In this document: positions 1 through 7,470 of the stretch, piece after piece | Position numbering within the stretch: the stretch's first letter is position 1 | Layout: each line of letters starts with the position of its first letter | Assembly: GCA_030605665.1 (NCBI GenBank) | Contig: JAUWHW010000052.1 | Location: 1-25,446 of the forward strand | Length of the DNA stretch: 25,446 nucleotides | Source of the DNA: Dehalococcoidia bacterium | GTDB taxonomy: Bacteria > Chloroflexota > Dehalococcoidia > GIF9 > AB-539-J10 | Reading direction: 5' to 3' | Translations under genes and position numbers: made by a program | The notes under the pieces: model-generated | Seen by the model: the letters and a program-made list of their open reading frames with translations, nothing else | Databases searched by the model: none | What the model was told of the DNA's origin: nothing

Positions 1-1
1 A

Positions 2-1408
2 AAGAAAATCTTTTCTTTTCGCTCTTGTATCAAATCCATCAGTGGCACAAATAGGCGGCCTTGCCTTGACTACTATATCCACCGCTGCCTTGGGCCGTGT
101 ATTGGCGCGGCAGACAAACAGGAATATCAAGAGGTAATAAACCAGGTTATTCTATTTCTGGAGGGCAAACAGGAACTAGTGCTTCACGAACTGAAGAGGA
201 AGATGCAGGCGGCAGCCCAACAACTCCAATTTGAAAAAGCGATTTTGCTTCGCGACCAAATTCAAGCAATAGAGAGGGTCATAGAGGGCCAGAGGATTGC
301 CATCACTTTGCAAGGTGAACAGGATATTATTGCTTTAGCGCAAGATGAGAGACAAGCCTATATAGAACTCTTTTCTGTTCGCAACAATAAACTTGTTGGT
401 CGAGACCATTTTATTATGGAAGGCACCCGGGATGAAAAGCCCGAGCAAATAATAACAAGCTTCGTGAAACAATATTATGCCTCTGCTTCATTTGTCCCAT
501 CAGTGATATTGCTCCAATATCCAGTGGGTGAAATGTCAGTGCTTTCTGAGTGGCTTAAAGAACGAAGGAGAAAAAACATAAAACTTCAAGTACCGCAGCG
601 AGGAGTCAAGAAAAAGCTAGTAAACATGGTAGCAGAGAATGCTGATAAAGGTTTGCTATTGGCCAAGGCTAAACAGGTAAATTTGGAAGTTATAACTTCC
701 GGCTTGCAAGAACTGAAAGATAGACTCTCCTTACCACGAATCCCCCTGAGGATGGAAGGCTATGATATTTCTGATATTCGAGGCACTTTGGCTGTGGGCA
801 GTATGGTTGTATTGGAAAAAGGCTTGCCTAAACCAAATCACTACCGTCGTTTCCGAGTTAAAATGGTAGCCGGTGCTAATGATTATGCCATGATTCAAGA
901 GATATTAAGGCGACGCTTTAAAAGAGCCGTCATTGCGAGGAGCGATAATGACGAAGCAATCTCAGGGAAAGGTAGCTGGGCAGTTATGCCTGACCTTATC
1001 CTTATTGACGGTGGTAAGGGGCATCTCAATGCTGCTTTAGAAGTAAAACAAGAGCTAGGAATTGATTCTATTCCCATGGCTAGCCTGGCTAAAGAAAACG
1101 AGGATGTCTTTATACCCGGCAAGCCTGGCCCAGTTGATATACCCAGGGATTCTCCTGCGCTTCATATATTGCAAAGAGCCAGAGACGAAGCACATCGCTT
1201 CGCTATAAGTTATCACCAAAAGCTACGGCGTAAGGAAGGTATTGCTTCCATTCTGGATGGTATTCCTGGTATCGGGCCAAAACGAAAAAGGGCGCTGATA
1301 AAGAAATTTGGCTCCATTGAAGCTATTAAAGAGGCCTCTATTGAGGAACTTAGCCAAACCGAAGATATAACCCCAGTCCTAGCTTGGAAGGTCAAGCAAT
1401 ATTTATAA
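2..1408 (+). CDS. uvrC: UvrABC system protein C, 5'-truncated by the window edge
   Basis: This is the nuclease subunit of UvrABC nucleotide excision repair, which cuts on both sides of a DNA lesion. The frame is open from base 2, so the gene begins before the window. The first visible residues carry the end of the GIY-YIG domain (RPCLDYYIHRCLGPCIG). A UVR helix segment follows (about bases 120-290), then the RNase H-like nuclease domain with its acidic and His residues (GYDISDIRGT, LILIDGGKG, RDEAHRF). The C-terminus is a helix-hairpin-helix (GIPGIGPKRKRALIKKFG). A palindromic repeat at 929-963 adds about 15 in-frame residues just before the PDLILIDGG motif. The stop overlaps the convergent DUF72 gene by 17 bases. 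The family is clear; the GTG at 179 is internal and is not the start. Confidence 0.96.
   Translation, partial: KKIFSFRSCIKSISGTNRRPCLDYYIHRCLGPCIGAADKQEYQEVINQVILFLEGKQELVLHELKRKMQAAAQQLQFEKAILLRDQIQAIERVIEGQRIAITLQGEQDIIALAQDERQAYIELFSVRNNKLVGRDHFIMEGTRDEKPEQIITSFVKQYYASASFVPSVILLQYPVGEMSVLSEWLKERRRKNIKLQVPQRGVKKKLVNMVAENADKGLLLAKAKQVNLEVITSGLQELKDRLSLPRIPLRMEGYDISDIRGTLAVGSMVVLEKGLPKPNHYRRFRVKMVAGANDYAMIQEILRRRFKRAVIARSDNDEAISGKGSWAVMPDLILIDGGKGHLNAALEVKQELGIDSIPMASLAKENEDVFIPGKPGPVDIPRDSPALHILQRARDEAHRFAISYHQKLRRKEGIASILDGIPGIGPKRKRALIKKFGSIEAIKEASIEELSQTEDITPVLAWKVKQYL
929..963 (+). repeat. Palindromic repeat (CATTGCGAG type) in frame inside uvrC
   Basis: It begins GTCATTGCGAGGAGCGA and ends GACGAAGCAATCTC, matching the CATTGCGAG...GAAGCAATCTC elements at 16070, 16823 and 19937. 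It is read through in the uvrC frame as AVIARSDNDEAIS, in a position where UvrC proteins normally run directly from the RRFKR segment to PDLILIDGG. Confidence 0.75.
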
Positions 1409-2135
1409 ACTTTGTTAAAGTCAGGGCATTTTTAACAGCGAAAGCTTCAGCATCATTATTGAAGTAGATATAAACAGCCTTGACTTTTTTACTTAATCGA
1501 GCAATTTTTTGCGCCCATTGGGAAAGTTCTTCGTCAGAATAGCAACTCGAATATAAACTTTCACTACCGTGAAAGCGGAGATAAGCAAAATCAGCAGTGG
1601 CTATAGGAGGACAGCTAAAGTCAGGCATATCAAAAACACATAGACCAACATTATATTGGCGTAAGATTTGAAAGACAGAGTCATCAAGCCAGGACTCATG
1701 ACGAAATTCAAACACATGTTGGTATTTTCGAGGTAATGAAGATAGGAAATCTTTTAGTAATTCGTCATTGCGTTTCATGTTAGGTGGCAGTTGATATAGA
1801 AGGGGGCCTAGCTTATCTTGCAGCAAGCAAGCTCGTGATAGGAAATTCTCTACTGCTGAGCCCAAATTCCTCAGTCTTTTTATATGGGTAATAAATCGGC
1901 TTACTTTAACGGCAAAGACGAAGTTATCAGGTGAAGATTCTCGCCAGGTGACAAAAGCTTTCTCAGAAGGAAGATGATAGAAGCTGTTGTTAAGCTCCAC
2001 AGTGCTAAATTGCTTAGCATAAAATTGTAGCCATTTCGACTTAGGTAGTCCTTCAGGATAATAAAGGACTCTCCAATGGTCATAATACCAGCCACTACAC
2101 CCAATATAATATTTCGGTGATAGCTCATTCTCCAT
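1392..2135 (-). CDS. DUF72 family protein (YecE-like)
   Basis: A 247-residue DUF72 protein, a TIM-barrel family of unknown biochemical function. Visible family features are the N-terminal IGCSGWYYDHW, the VELNNSFYHLPS segment, FVFAVKVSRFITH, LGPLLYQLPP, the FEFRHESW motif and the C-terminal AVYIYFNNDAEAFAVKNA. The length fits the family. It converges on uvrC and overlaps its 3' end by 17 bases. The ATG at 2135 is preceded by a TATAAT-like sequence (minus strand, 2171-2176) without a clear -35 box. Family assignment is secure; the role is not known. Confidence 0.92.
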   Translation of the reverse strand: MENELSPKYYIGCSGWYYDHWRVLYYPEGLPKSKWLQFYAKQFSTVELNNSFYHLPSEKAFVTWRESSPDNFVFAVKVSRFITHIKRLRNLGSAVENFLSRACLLQDKLGPLLYQLPPNMKRNDELLKDFLSSLPRKYQHVFEFRHESWLDDSVFQILRQYNVGLCVFDMPDFSCPPIATADFAYLRFHGSESLYSSCYSDEELSQWAQKIARLSKKVKAVYIYFNNDAEAFAVKNALTLTKFINIA

Positions 2136-2148
2136 TTTCGCTCTGACT

Positions 2149-2178
2149 TTGAATTTTCGTCCCTGGATGTATTATACT
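2149..2178 (+). promoter_or_regulatory. Candidate promoter of the 5S rRNA gene
   Basis: TTGAAT (2149-2154) and TATACT (2173-2178) are separated by 18 bases and lie just upstream of the outer 5S helix that begins near 2185. It is a prediction from consensus match and position only. Confidence 0.4.
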
Positions 2179-2190
2179 AAATGCGAGGAG

Positions 2191-2312
2191 CTTCTTGGTG
2201 ACTTTAGCGGAGTGGAACCACCCGTTCCCATCCCGAATACGGAAGTGAAACGCTCCAGCGCAGACGATACTTAAGGGGCAACCTTTTGGGAAAATATGCC
2301 GTTGCCAGGAAG
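2191..2312 (+). rRNA. rrf: 5S ribosomal RNA
   Basis: The segment has the conserved 5S core: GAACCACCCGTTCCCATCCC, then CGAATACGGAAGTGAAACG, and near the 3' end GTTGCCAGG pairing with the 5' CTTGGTGAC. The terminal helix is extended by a perfect 10-base complementarity (GAGGAGCTTC at 2185-2194 with GAAGCTCCTC at 2310-2319), probably a processing stem or terminator. No 23S, 16S or tRNA gene adjoins it, so this is an unlinked 5S gene. Exact mature ends are uncertain by a few bases. Confidence 0.93.
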
Positions 2313-2319
2313 CTCCTCG

Positions 2320-3093
2320 TTATTCTAGTCGCGCTAAATCAAATCTTGTGCCATCTCTAGCAGCTATAACTGAAATGCCAGTTTCCTGGCTTAATTTTTG
2401 CGCTAGTTCCCAGGGCTTAGCTCGCCACATAGTCATGCCAAAATGCGTAAGTATAGCTGCCTTCGGCTTTATTTGCTCAATTATTTGCTTAGCTTCTGGA
2501 AGAGATAAATGATCAACGGGAGCTCCAGGAGCTAGCCTGACAACATTGATAATCAGTAGCTCCCCCATATAATAACTAGGTAAGTTATCGAAATACCTGG
2601 TATCAGTGATCCAGGAGAAGGTATGTCGCGGTGTTCGAAAGATAAAGCCATACGTTTCCACGGGATGTTTATGCCTGATTGGCGTCTCAAAAGAGATGTC
2701 ATTGACTTCATATGAACTGCCCTCAGTCAAAATTTCTATGCTTTTGGGGTAAGCTAGCAAATAAGACAAGATGACAGGGTCTTGATTTAAGGCATCAGCA
2801 GGGACAAAAACTACACCGCGCTTTTTCTTGCCGCCATTGGTCATAGCTTCGATCATAATATTAATATCTCCACTGTGGTCTAAGTGCTTATGAGATAAAA
2901 TAATAGCTTCCAGCTTGGAAGGGTCAAGTTTCCTTCTAGCAGCTTGAACCAAGCACCCGGGGCCGGGGTCGAGGAGTATTTGAGTATTGCCGAAGCTAAG
3001 CCAGTTACCACCGGAAGCCAGAAATTGCCGTGCAACTACAAATCTAGCCCCAGCAGTGCCAAGAAAAGTTATTACATCGGATAGCTCAGCCAT
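2320..3093 (-). CDS. MBL-fold metallo-hydrolase
   Basis: A 257-residue metallo-beta-lactamase-fold protein. The metal motif appears as SHKHLDHSGD (HxHxDH) after an ILLDPGPG strand. Later ligands are likely the His in IRHKHPVETYGF, the Asp in SWITDTRYF and the His in AAILTHFGM. The set resembles RNase Z/PhnP-like hydrolases more than lactamases, but the substrate cannot be named. The Met start follows an extended -10 promoter (TGCTATAAT, minus strand, about 3106-3114), so it is probably transcribed alone. Its stop directly abuts the end of the 5S outer helix. Confidence 0.88.
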   Translation of the reverse strand: MAELSDVITFLGTAGARFVVARQFLASGGNWLSFGNTQILLDPGPGCLVQAARRKLDPSKLEAIILSHKHLDHSGDINIMIEAMTNGGKKKRGVVFVPADALNQDPVILSYLLAYPKSIEILTEGSSYEVNDISFETPIRHKHPVETYGFIFRTPRHTFSWITDTRYFDNLPSYYMGELLIINVVRLAPGAPVDHLSLPEAKQIIEQIKPKAAILTHFGMTMWRAKPWELAQKLSQETGISVIAARDGTRFDLARLE

Positions 3094-3105
3094 TAAGCAG
3101 ACAAA

Positions 3106-3114
3106 ATTATAGCA
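3106..3114 (-). promoter_or_regulatory. Extended -10 promoter for the MBL hydrolase
   Basis: The minus strand reads TGCTATAAT here, a perfect -10 with the TGn extension, ending 12 bases before the ATG at 3093. No good -35 box is visible, as expected of an extended -10 promoter. The leader would be very short. Confidence 0.45.
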
Positions 3115-3197
3115 GGAAAACTCAAGCTCTATCGTGTAACTGTGCTAAAATAAGCCAGAGTTCTTAGGTATGAGATTGTTTAGCAACTTTTCCCTTT

Positions 3198-3261
3198 GTC
3201 ATTCTGAGCCCCATGGTGGGCGAAGAATCTCTTATAGACTCTTCGCTTTGCTCAGAGTGAC
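3198..3261 (+). repeat. Palindromic repeat (CATTCTGAG type), intergenic
   Basis: The ends are inverted repeats: GTCATTCTGAG on the left and CTCAGAGTGAC on the right, with internal CGAAGAATCTC and ACTCTTCGCTTTG. It lies between the MBL hydrolase and pncC and looks like the full-length form of the element seen at 5426 and 19330. It resembles small non-autonomous palindromic/MITE-like units. Confidence 0.7.
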
Positions 3262-3304
3262 AATTTACTATTAGTAAACACTTTCTTAAGTAGTAGGTAG
3301 CTTT

Positions 3305-3820
3305 ATGGCAAAACCGGAAATAGAGATTTCAGAACTAATAAGACAATATCAAGCTAAGACAGGGAAGTTGCTTACCATTGCTACCGCCGAATCAGCCACT
3401 GGTGGCAGGGTAGCCGATAAATTAACCAATGTACCAGGCAGTTCCGACTACTTTAAAGGCTCTGTAGTAGCTTACAGCAATGAGGTTAAAATTAATGTCC
3501 TGGGGGTGAAAAGGGAGACTATAGAAAATTATGGAGCTGTTAGCTCACAAACGGCCATAGAGATGGCTGAAGGAGGCAAAAGATTGCTAGATGTGGATAT
3601 ATGTGTTTCTGTTACCGGGATTGCTGGGCCTTCAGGTGCTACTCCTGAAAAACCCGTGGGGCTTTTTTATATTGGTCTAGCTGCTGAAGGTGAAAAGTTA
3701 AGCCAGAAATATGTCTTTCAGGGAAGTCGGGAGGAAAATAAGAGAGATGCTGCTGAGGCAATGCTAAACATGTTGAAGCAATACCTGCTACAATGCATTA
3801 CTAAATTGGAAACCAGTTAG
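3305..3820 (+). CDS. pncC: Nicotinamide-nucleotide amidase (CinA C-terminal domain protein)
   Basis: A 171-residue stand-alone CinA C-terminal domain. The family deamidates NMN to NaMN in pyridine nucleotide salvage. Visible motifs are TIATAESATGGRVADKLTNV with the catalytic-type Ser, then SDYFKGSVVAYSNEVK, YGAVSSQTAIEMAEG and VSVTGIAGPSGATPEKPVGL. The N-terminal MoCF-like half found in fused CinA proteins is absent, which is common. The ATG at 3305 starts the family domain closely; its Shine-Dalgarno site is weak. It sits 71 bases upstream of the SepRS ATG on the same strand and could share a transcript, though no functional link is evident. Confidence 0.93.
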   Translation: MAKPEIEISELIRQYQAKTGKLLTIATAESATGGRVADKLTNVPGSSDYFKGSVVAYSNEVKINVLGVKRETIENYGAVSSQTAIEMAEGGKRLLDVDICVSVTGIAGPSGATPEKPVGLFYIGLAAEGEKLSQKYVFQGSREENKRDAAEAMLNMLKQYLLQCITKLETS

Positions 3821-3891
3821 CTCTAGTTTCCTAACTTAACTATGAACTTGTGCAATTAATGAAAGACTGCATTAGTGGTAAGAATCTGATT

Positions 3892-5439
3892 ATGGCAACA
3901 TTTGACTTAGATGAAGTAAAAACACAGGCAAAAAGGAATTTTACCCAAGCCTGGATGTCAACAGCAAAGCTTCTTCCATTGGGCACCAAAGTCAGTCTGG
4001 AAAGAAAAGGCAAGCCTCATATTTTACATGAATTGATTCAAAAATCGAGGGAGATCTTGCTAAATCTTGGCTTTAATGAAGTTGAGAATCTTACCATTTT
4101 ACCCGACAGCGATGTCTCTAAACAATATGGACCGGAGGCTCGAGTTATCCTTGACAGGGTTTTCTACTTGGCTGAATTGCCTCGTCCTGAGATAGGGTTG
4201 AGCGCCCAGAAAATAGCTCAGGTGAAAAAGATAGCAGCGAAAGTCGACATTGAGGAATTAAGGTCAATTCTCAGAAGGTATAAGAAGGCAGAGATTGAGG
4301 CAGACAACCTTGTTGAGGAATTTGTTACCGGACTGAATATCACAGACTTCGAAGCTACAGAACTTCTAGATAAAGTTTTTCCTGAACTAAAAAAGCTGCG
4401 ACCGTTGCCCTCTAATAGGACATTGAGAAGTCATATGACGGCTACATGGTTTCACACATTGGCAGCATTACAGCCTAAGGCTAGCTTTCCACTGGCCTTA
4501 TTTTCGGTGGGGCCTCGGTATCGCAATGAGCAAAGGGAAGATGCTCACCATCTGCGTGTTCATCATTCGGCATCAATTGTGGTAATGGATCCTGAAATGT
4601 CTTTGGATGCTGGCAGGGAAATAACCAGAAATATCCTGCAGCAATATGGTTTTCCAGATATCAAGTTTGAGACAAAGACAGCGACATCCAAGTATTATGC
4701 ACCTGGCCAGGAGCAAGAAGTCTTCGTTAACTATAAAGGGAATTGGTTAGAGATTGCCGATATTGGTATGTATTCCCCTGTATCCTTAGCAAACTTTGAT
4801 ATTAGATACCCGGTATTCAATGCCGGCTTCGGAGTTGAGCGGCTAGCAATGATTCTATACGAAGTAGATGATATAAGAAAACTGGCATACCCTCAATTTT
4901 CCATAGCTGAATATTCTGATGAAGATATAGCTAAGTCCATTGCCTGCATAACAAGTCCCAAAACCGCCAGAGGCAGGAAGATTAGCAAGGCAATCGAGGA
5001 AACCGCTCGAAAGTATAAAGATGAAATTGCTCCGTGTGAGTTTCTAGCTTGGGAGGATGACTCTATACAGGTGAAAGTTGTGGAAACGGAATCAGGCAAG
5101 AGGCTAATTGGTCCCGCAGGATTTAATGAAATTTGCGTAGCCAATAGCAGCATTTATAGTGATATAGTTCCCTCAGGAGTATATACAGGCATAAACTATA
5201 TGTATGCTATAGCAGTGGGAGCAGCAGCTTCAATAGAAAGCAGCGGTGAAAACTTAACTTACCAGGTGAAAACGATAAAACACCTCTCTGACCTCAATCT
5301 GCAAATTCCAGAAGCTATTCGCCACTATATAGAAGGGCAGCAGAAAAAGATAGGGGTTAGTGGTGCTGTATTTGTAACCATAAAATCACAGCTCTTGAGG
5401 AGATGTAATAATCCAACACCTTTTTGTCACCCTGAGTGA
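3892..5439 (+). CDS. sepS: O-phosphoseryl-tRNA synthetase (SepRS)
   Basis: A class II aminoacyl-tRNA synthetase that charges tRNA(Cys) with O-phosphoserine, the first step of tRNA-dependent cysteine synthesis. The sequence follows archaeal SepRS closely: KQYGPEARVILDRVFYLA, LPRPEIGLS, TLRSHMTATWFHTL (phosphate-binding region), motif 2 RYRNEQREDAHHL followed by HHSAS, EIADIGMYSPVSL, and motif 3 GFGVERLAMI with KLAYPQF. The C-terminal tRNA-binding part (LIGPAGFNEICV, YTGINYMYAI, SDLNLQIP, SGAVFVTIK) is present. ATG 3892 gives MATFDLDEV, matching family starts; an upstream in-frame GTG at 3850 adds 14 residues unlike the family. The last roughly 14 residues and the stop come from a palindromic repeat. 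SepCysS follows 82 bases downstream. Confidence 0.95.
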   Translation: MATFDLDEVKTQAKRNFTQAWMSTAKLLPLGTKVSLERKGKPHILHELIQKSREILLNLGFNEVENLTILPDSDVSKQYGPEARVILDRVFYLAELPRPEIGLSAQKIAQVKKIAAKVDIEELRSILRRYKKAEIEADNLVEEFVTGLNITDFEATELLDKVFPELKKLRPLPSNRTLRSHMTATWFHTLAALQPKASFPLALFSVGPRYRNEQREDAHHLRVHHSASIVVMDPEMSLDAGREITRNILQQYGFPDIKFETKTATSKYYAPGQEQEVFVNYKGNWLEIADIGMYSPVSLANFDIRYPVFNAGFGVERLAMILYEVDDIRKLAYPQFSIAEYSDEDIAKSIACITSPKTARGRKISKAIEETARKYKDEIAPCEFLAWEDDSIQVKVVETESGKRLIGPAGFNEICVANSSIYSDIVPSGVYTGINYMYAIAVGAAASIESSGENLTYQVKTIKHLSDLNLQIPEAIRHYIEGQQKKIGVSGAVFVTIKSQLLRRCNNPTPFCHPE

Positions 5440-5490
5440 AGCGAAGGGCCTTAAGACCTTGGAGATTCTTCGCTGGACTCAGAATGGCAA
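5426..5490 (+). repeat. Palindromic repeat overlapping the 3' end of sepS
   Basis: It runs from GTCACCCTGAGTGAAGCG to GGACTCAGAATGGCA with internal GGAGATTCTTCGC, a diverged copy of the CATTCTGAG element with inverted ends. The TGA inside CCCTGAGTGA is the sepS stop codon, so the repeat supplies the last few codons and the terminator codon of the synthetase. Confidence 0.68.
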
Positions 5491-5521
5491 AGAGCAGTGA
5501 ATTTGAAGAAGCGGTGAACTG

Positions 5522-6661
5522 GTGAACCAAGCAGTGAATAAATCATTACAAAAACTTGCCAACCTACGTAGAACACATAAAGGTCTTATAAATCTCATGC
5601 CTTTACAAACAGGTGGTATCCTCACTGATGCTGCCAAAGAGGCTTTAATGGAGTTCGGAGATGGATATTCTGTGTGCGATTTTTGTCTTGGCAGTCTATG
5701 CGATATAGCAAATCCTCCCGTGCGAGACTTTGTGCATGAACTTTTACCCCAGTTCTTAGGTTGTGAAGTTGCTACTATAACTCACGGGGCAAGAGAAGCT
5801 AAATTCATGGTAATGCACTCTTTGGCCCAGCCAGGTGATTCGATCATTGTTGACGGCAATAGGCATTACACTACAATTGTTGCCGCCGAAAGAGTAAGAT
5901 TGAATGTGATCGAGGTACCTCACTCTGGCTATCCAGAATTTAGAATTGACGTTAACGATTACATACCACTTATAGAGAGGCATAATCCCAAACTAATTTT
6001 ACTAACCTATCCCGATGGCAATTATGGAAATCTTCCCGATGCCACAAGGCTAGGGGAAATTGCTCAAGAATATGGTATCCCTTATATTCTTAATGGTGCC
6101 TATGCCGTAGGTAGAATGTCCATAAAGATGAGCGATGTTGGTGCTGACTTCATTATTGGCAGTGGTCACAAAAGCATGGCTTCTGCCGGGCCTTGTGGGG
6201 TATTGGGAATGAAAAGGAAGTGGGAGGAAATCGTATTGAGAAAATCTGAGGCATATAACAACAAAGAGGTTGAGCTTCTCGGATGCACTTTGAGAGGAGT
6301 CCCACTAATTACACTTATGGCTTCCTTTCCTCATGTGCAAGAAAGAGTTAACCATTGGGATGAACAAGTAGCAAAAGCACAATGGTTCTCTGGTGAACTG
6401 GAGAAATTGGGATTCAAGCAATTAGGGGAAAGGCCACATAGACATGACTTACTGCACTTTGAAACCCCGATGCTATACGATATTTCCAAACGTATTCGAG
6501 AGAGGGGGTATTTCCTTTATGAGGAGCTTAAGGACAGAGGCATTTGGGGACCACAACCCGGTATGACAAAAGCTTTTAAACTCTCCACTTTTGCCGCTGA
6601 CAAAGAACAGCTAGGTTTTGTTATAGATTCCTTCAAGGCTATCCTGAGCAAATATAGCTGA
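5522..6661 (+). CDS. pscS: Sep-tRNA:Cys-tRNA synthase (SepCysS)
   Basis: A PLP-dependent enzyme that converts Sep-tRNA(Cys) to Cys-tRNA(Cys) with a sulfur donor, completing the pathway begun by SepRS. At 379 residues it has the usual length. The PLP lysine is K217 in GSGHKSMASAGPCGVLG. The cysteines known in the family to bind sulfur or an Fe-S cluster are visible as C52 and C55 (SVCDFC) and C255 (LLGCTLRG). Other family features are NLMPLQTGG, TITHGAREAKF and TYPDGNYGN. The GTG at 5522 follows a purine-rich GAAGAAGCGG; GTG 5534 is an alternative start. No cysteine biosynthesis gene or SepCysE partner is seen nearby. Confidence in function is high because both partner genes are adjacent. Confidence 0.95.
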   Translation: MNQAVNKSLQKLANLRRTHKGLINLMPLQTGGILTDAAKEALMEFGDGYSVCDFCLGSLCDIANPPVRDFVHELLPQFLGCEVATITHGAREAKFMVMHSLAQPGDSIIVDGNRHYTTIVAAERVRLNVIEVPHSGYPEFRIDVNDYIPLIERHNPKLILLTYPDGNYGNLPDATRLGEIAQEYGIPYILNGAYAVGRMSIKMSDVGADFIIGSGHKSMASAGPCGVLGMKRKWEEIVLRKSEAYNNKEVELLGCTLRGVPLITLMASFPHVQERVNHWDEQVAKAQWFSGELEKLGFKQLGERPHRHDLLHFETPMLYDISKRIRERGYFLYEELKDRGIWGPQPGMTKAFKLSTFAADKEQLGFVIDSFKAILSKYS

Positions 6662-6700
6662 GATAAGATTACTATAAGGATTTAGATAGAGTAAGAAAGT

Positions 6701-6730
6701 AAAGGGAGTAGAATTTATTAACCCTTTTTC
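6701..6730. terminator. Weak bidirectional terminator candidate
   Basis: AAAGGG (6701-6706) can pair with CCCTTT (6722-6727) followed by TTC, between the convergent pscS and acetyltransferase genes. The loop of 15 bases is long and the stem short, so support is slight. Confidence 0.25.
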
Positions 6731-6732
6731 AC

Positions 6733-7398
6733 TCAGGCTAATTGAGTAGCGAAAATCTCCCACTTTTGTCTATGAGCTTCCTTCAATTGTTGGAAGCAAG
6801 CTTGGAATGGAGCCGAAGTGATATCGTCCGTGCCCATAAGTATGGCATCTTCGCCGTTGTCGGAGTAATACCTGGGACGCCTGCCCACTACTCGAAATCC
6901 ATATTTCTTGTACAGTGTCTGTGCTATCTCATTAGAAGCACGCACTTCTAGGGTGATTACATTGGCATTTAGCTGACTAGCCACCTCAATAACTGAGATG
7001 AGTAGCCCTTCGCCTATTCCCATTCGGCGATAATTGTTTCTTACGGCAACGGCGATAATATGCGCCTCATTCAGCATAGTCCACAAGCCAGCAAAGCCAA
7101 CGATATATTCTTTAGTACCGAAGTTGCTTTGTTTCCTCCCGGCTAACATTGCATGGCGATAACCGAAAAGGCGTCTGAACCAGGATGTTTTTCCAGAGTA
7201 CTCCTGACCTAAGTTCAGCCCAGCTCCGTTCTCGATACAAGCCACTATGTAATGGGCTAATGAATTGTGAATCTCCTGCTTGTATGAAGTGTAAGGGCGA
7301 AACAGCCACTCGTTAGGAAAAGCCTCGCGGTCAATCTCAGTTACTTGAGGAATATCCTCATCCCTTATAGGGCGAATAAAGTAAACTACTTTTTGCAT
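6733..7398 (-). CDS. GNAT N-acetyltransferase, RimI-like
   Basis: A 221-residue GNAT acetyltransferase resembling ribosomal-protein-alanine acetyltransferases. The acetyl-CoA loop appears as VRNNYRRMGIGEGLL, followed by TLEVRASNEIAQTLYKKYGF and the tail RPRYYSDNGEDAILM, which is typical of RimI. A central segment of about 40 residues (around 60-98, LNLGQEYSGK to FGTKEY) is longer than in RimI, as is a C-terminal helix after the catalytic domain. It is divergent from pyrD across 72 bases. Substrate is inferred, not shown. Confidence 0.85.
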   Translation of the reverse strand: MQKVVYFIRPIRDEDIPQVTEIDREAFPNEWLFRPYTSYKQEIHNSLAHYIVACIENGAGLNLGQEYSGKTSWFRRLFGYRHAMLAGRKQSNFGTKEYIVGFAGLWTMLNEAHIIAVAVRNNYRRMGIGEGLLISVIEVASQLNANVITLEVRASNEIAQTLYKKYGFRVVGRRPRYYSDNGEDAILMGTDDITSAPFQACFQQLKEAHRQKWEIFATQLA

Positions 7399-7453
7399 TG
7401 CTTAAATTTTAACATAGTCAATGGTACAAGACATATCGCCGTAGAAGATACCT

Positions 7454-7462
7454 TGCTATAAT
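7454..7462 (+). promoter_or_regulatory. Extended -10 promoter for pyrD, implying a leaderless mRNA
   Basis: TGCTATAAT is a perfect extended -10 element ending 8 bases before the pyrD ATG at 7471. A start at the usual distance would fall at or next to the A of the start codon. No Shine-Dalgarno sequence exists between them. Confidence 0.45.
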
Positions 7463-7470
7463 TAGATTAT

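Noticed and set aside
6742..6951. Plus-strand ORF over the acetyltransferase end
   Set aside because: It lies antisense to the conserved RimI-like C-terminus and has no domain of its own.
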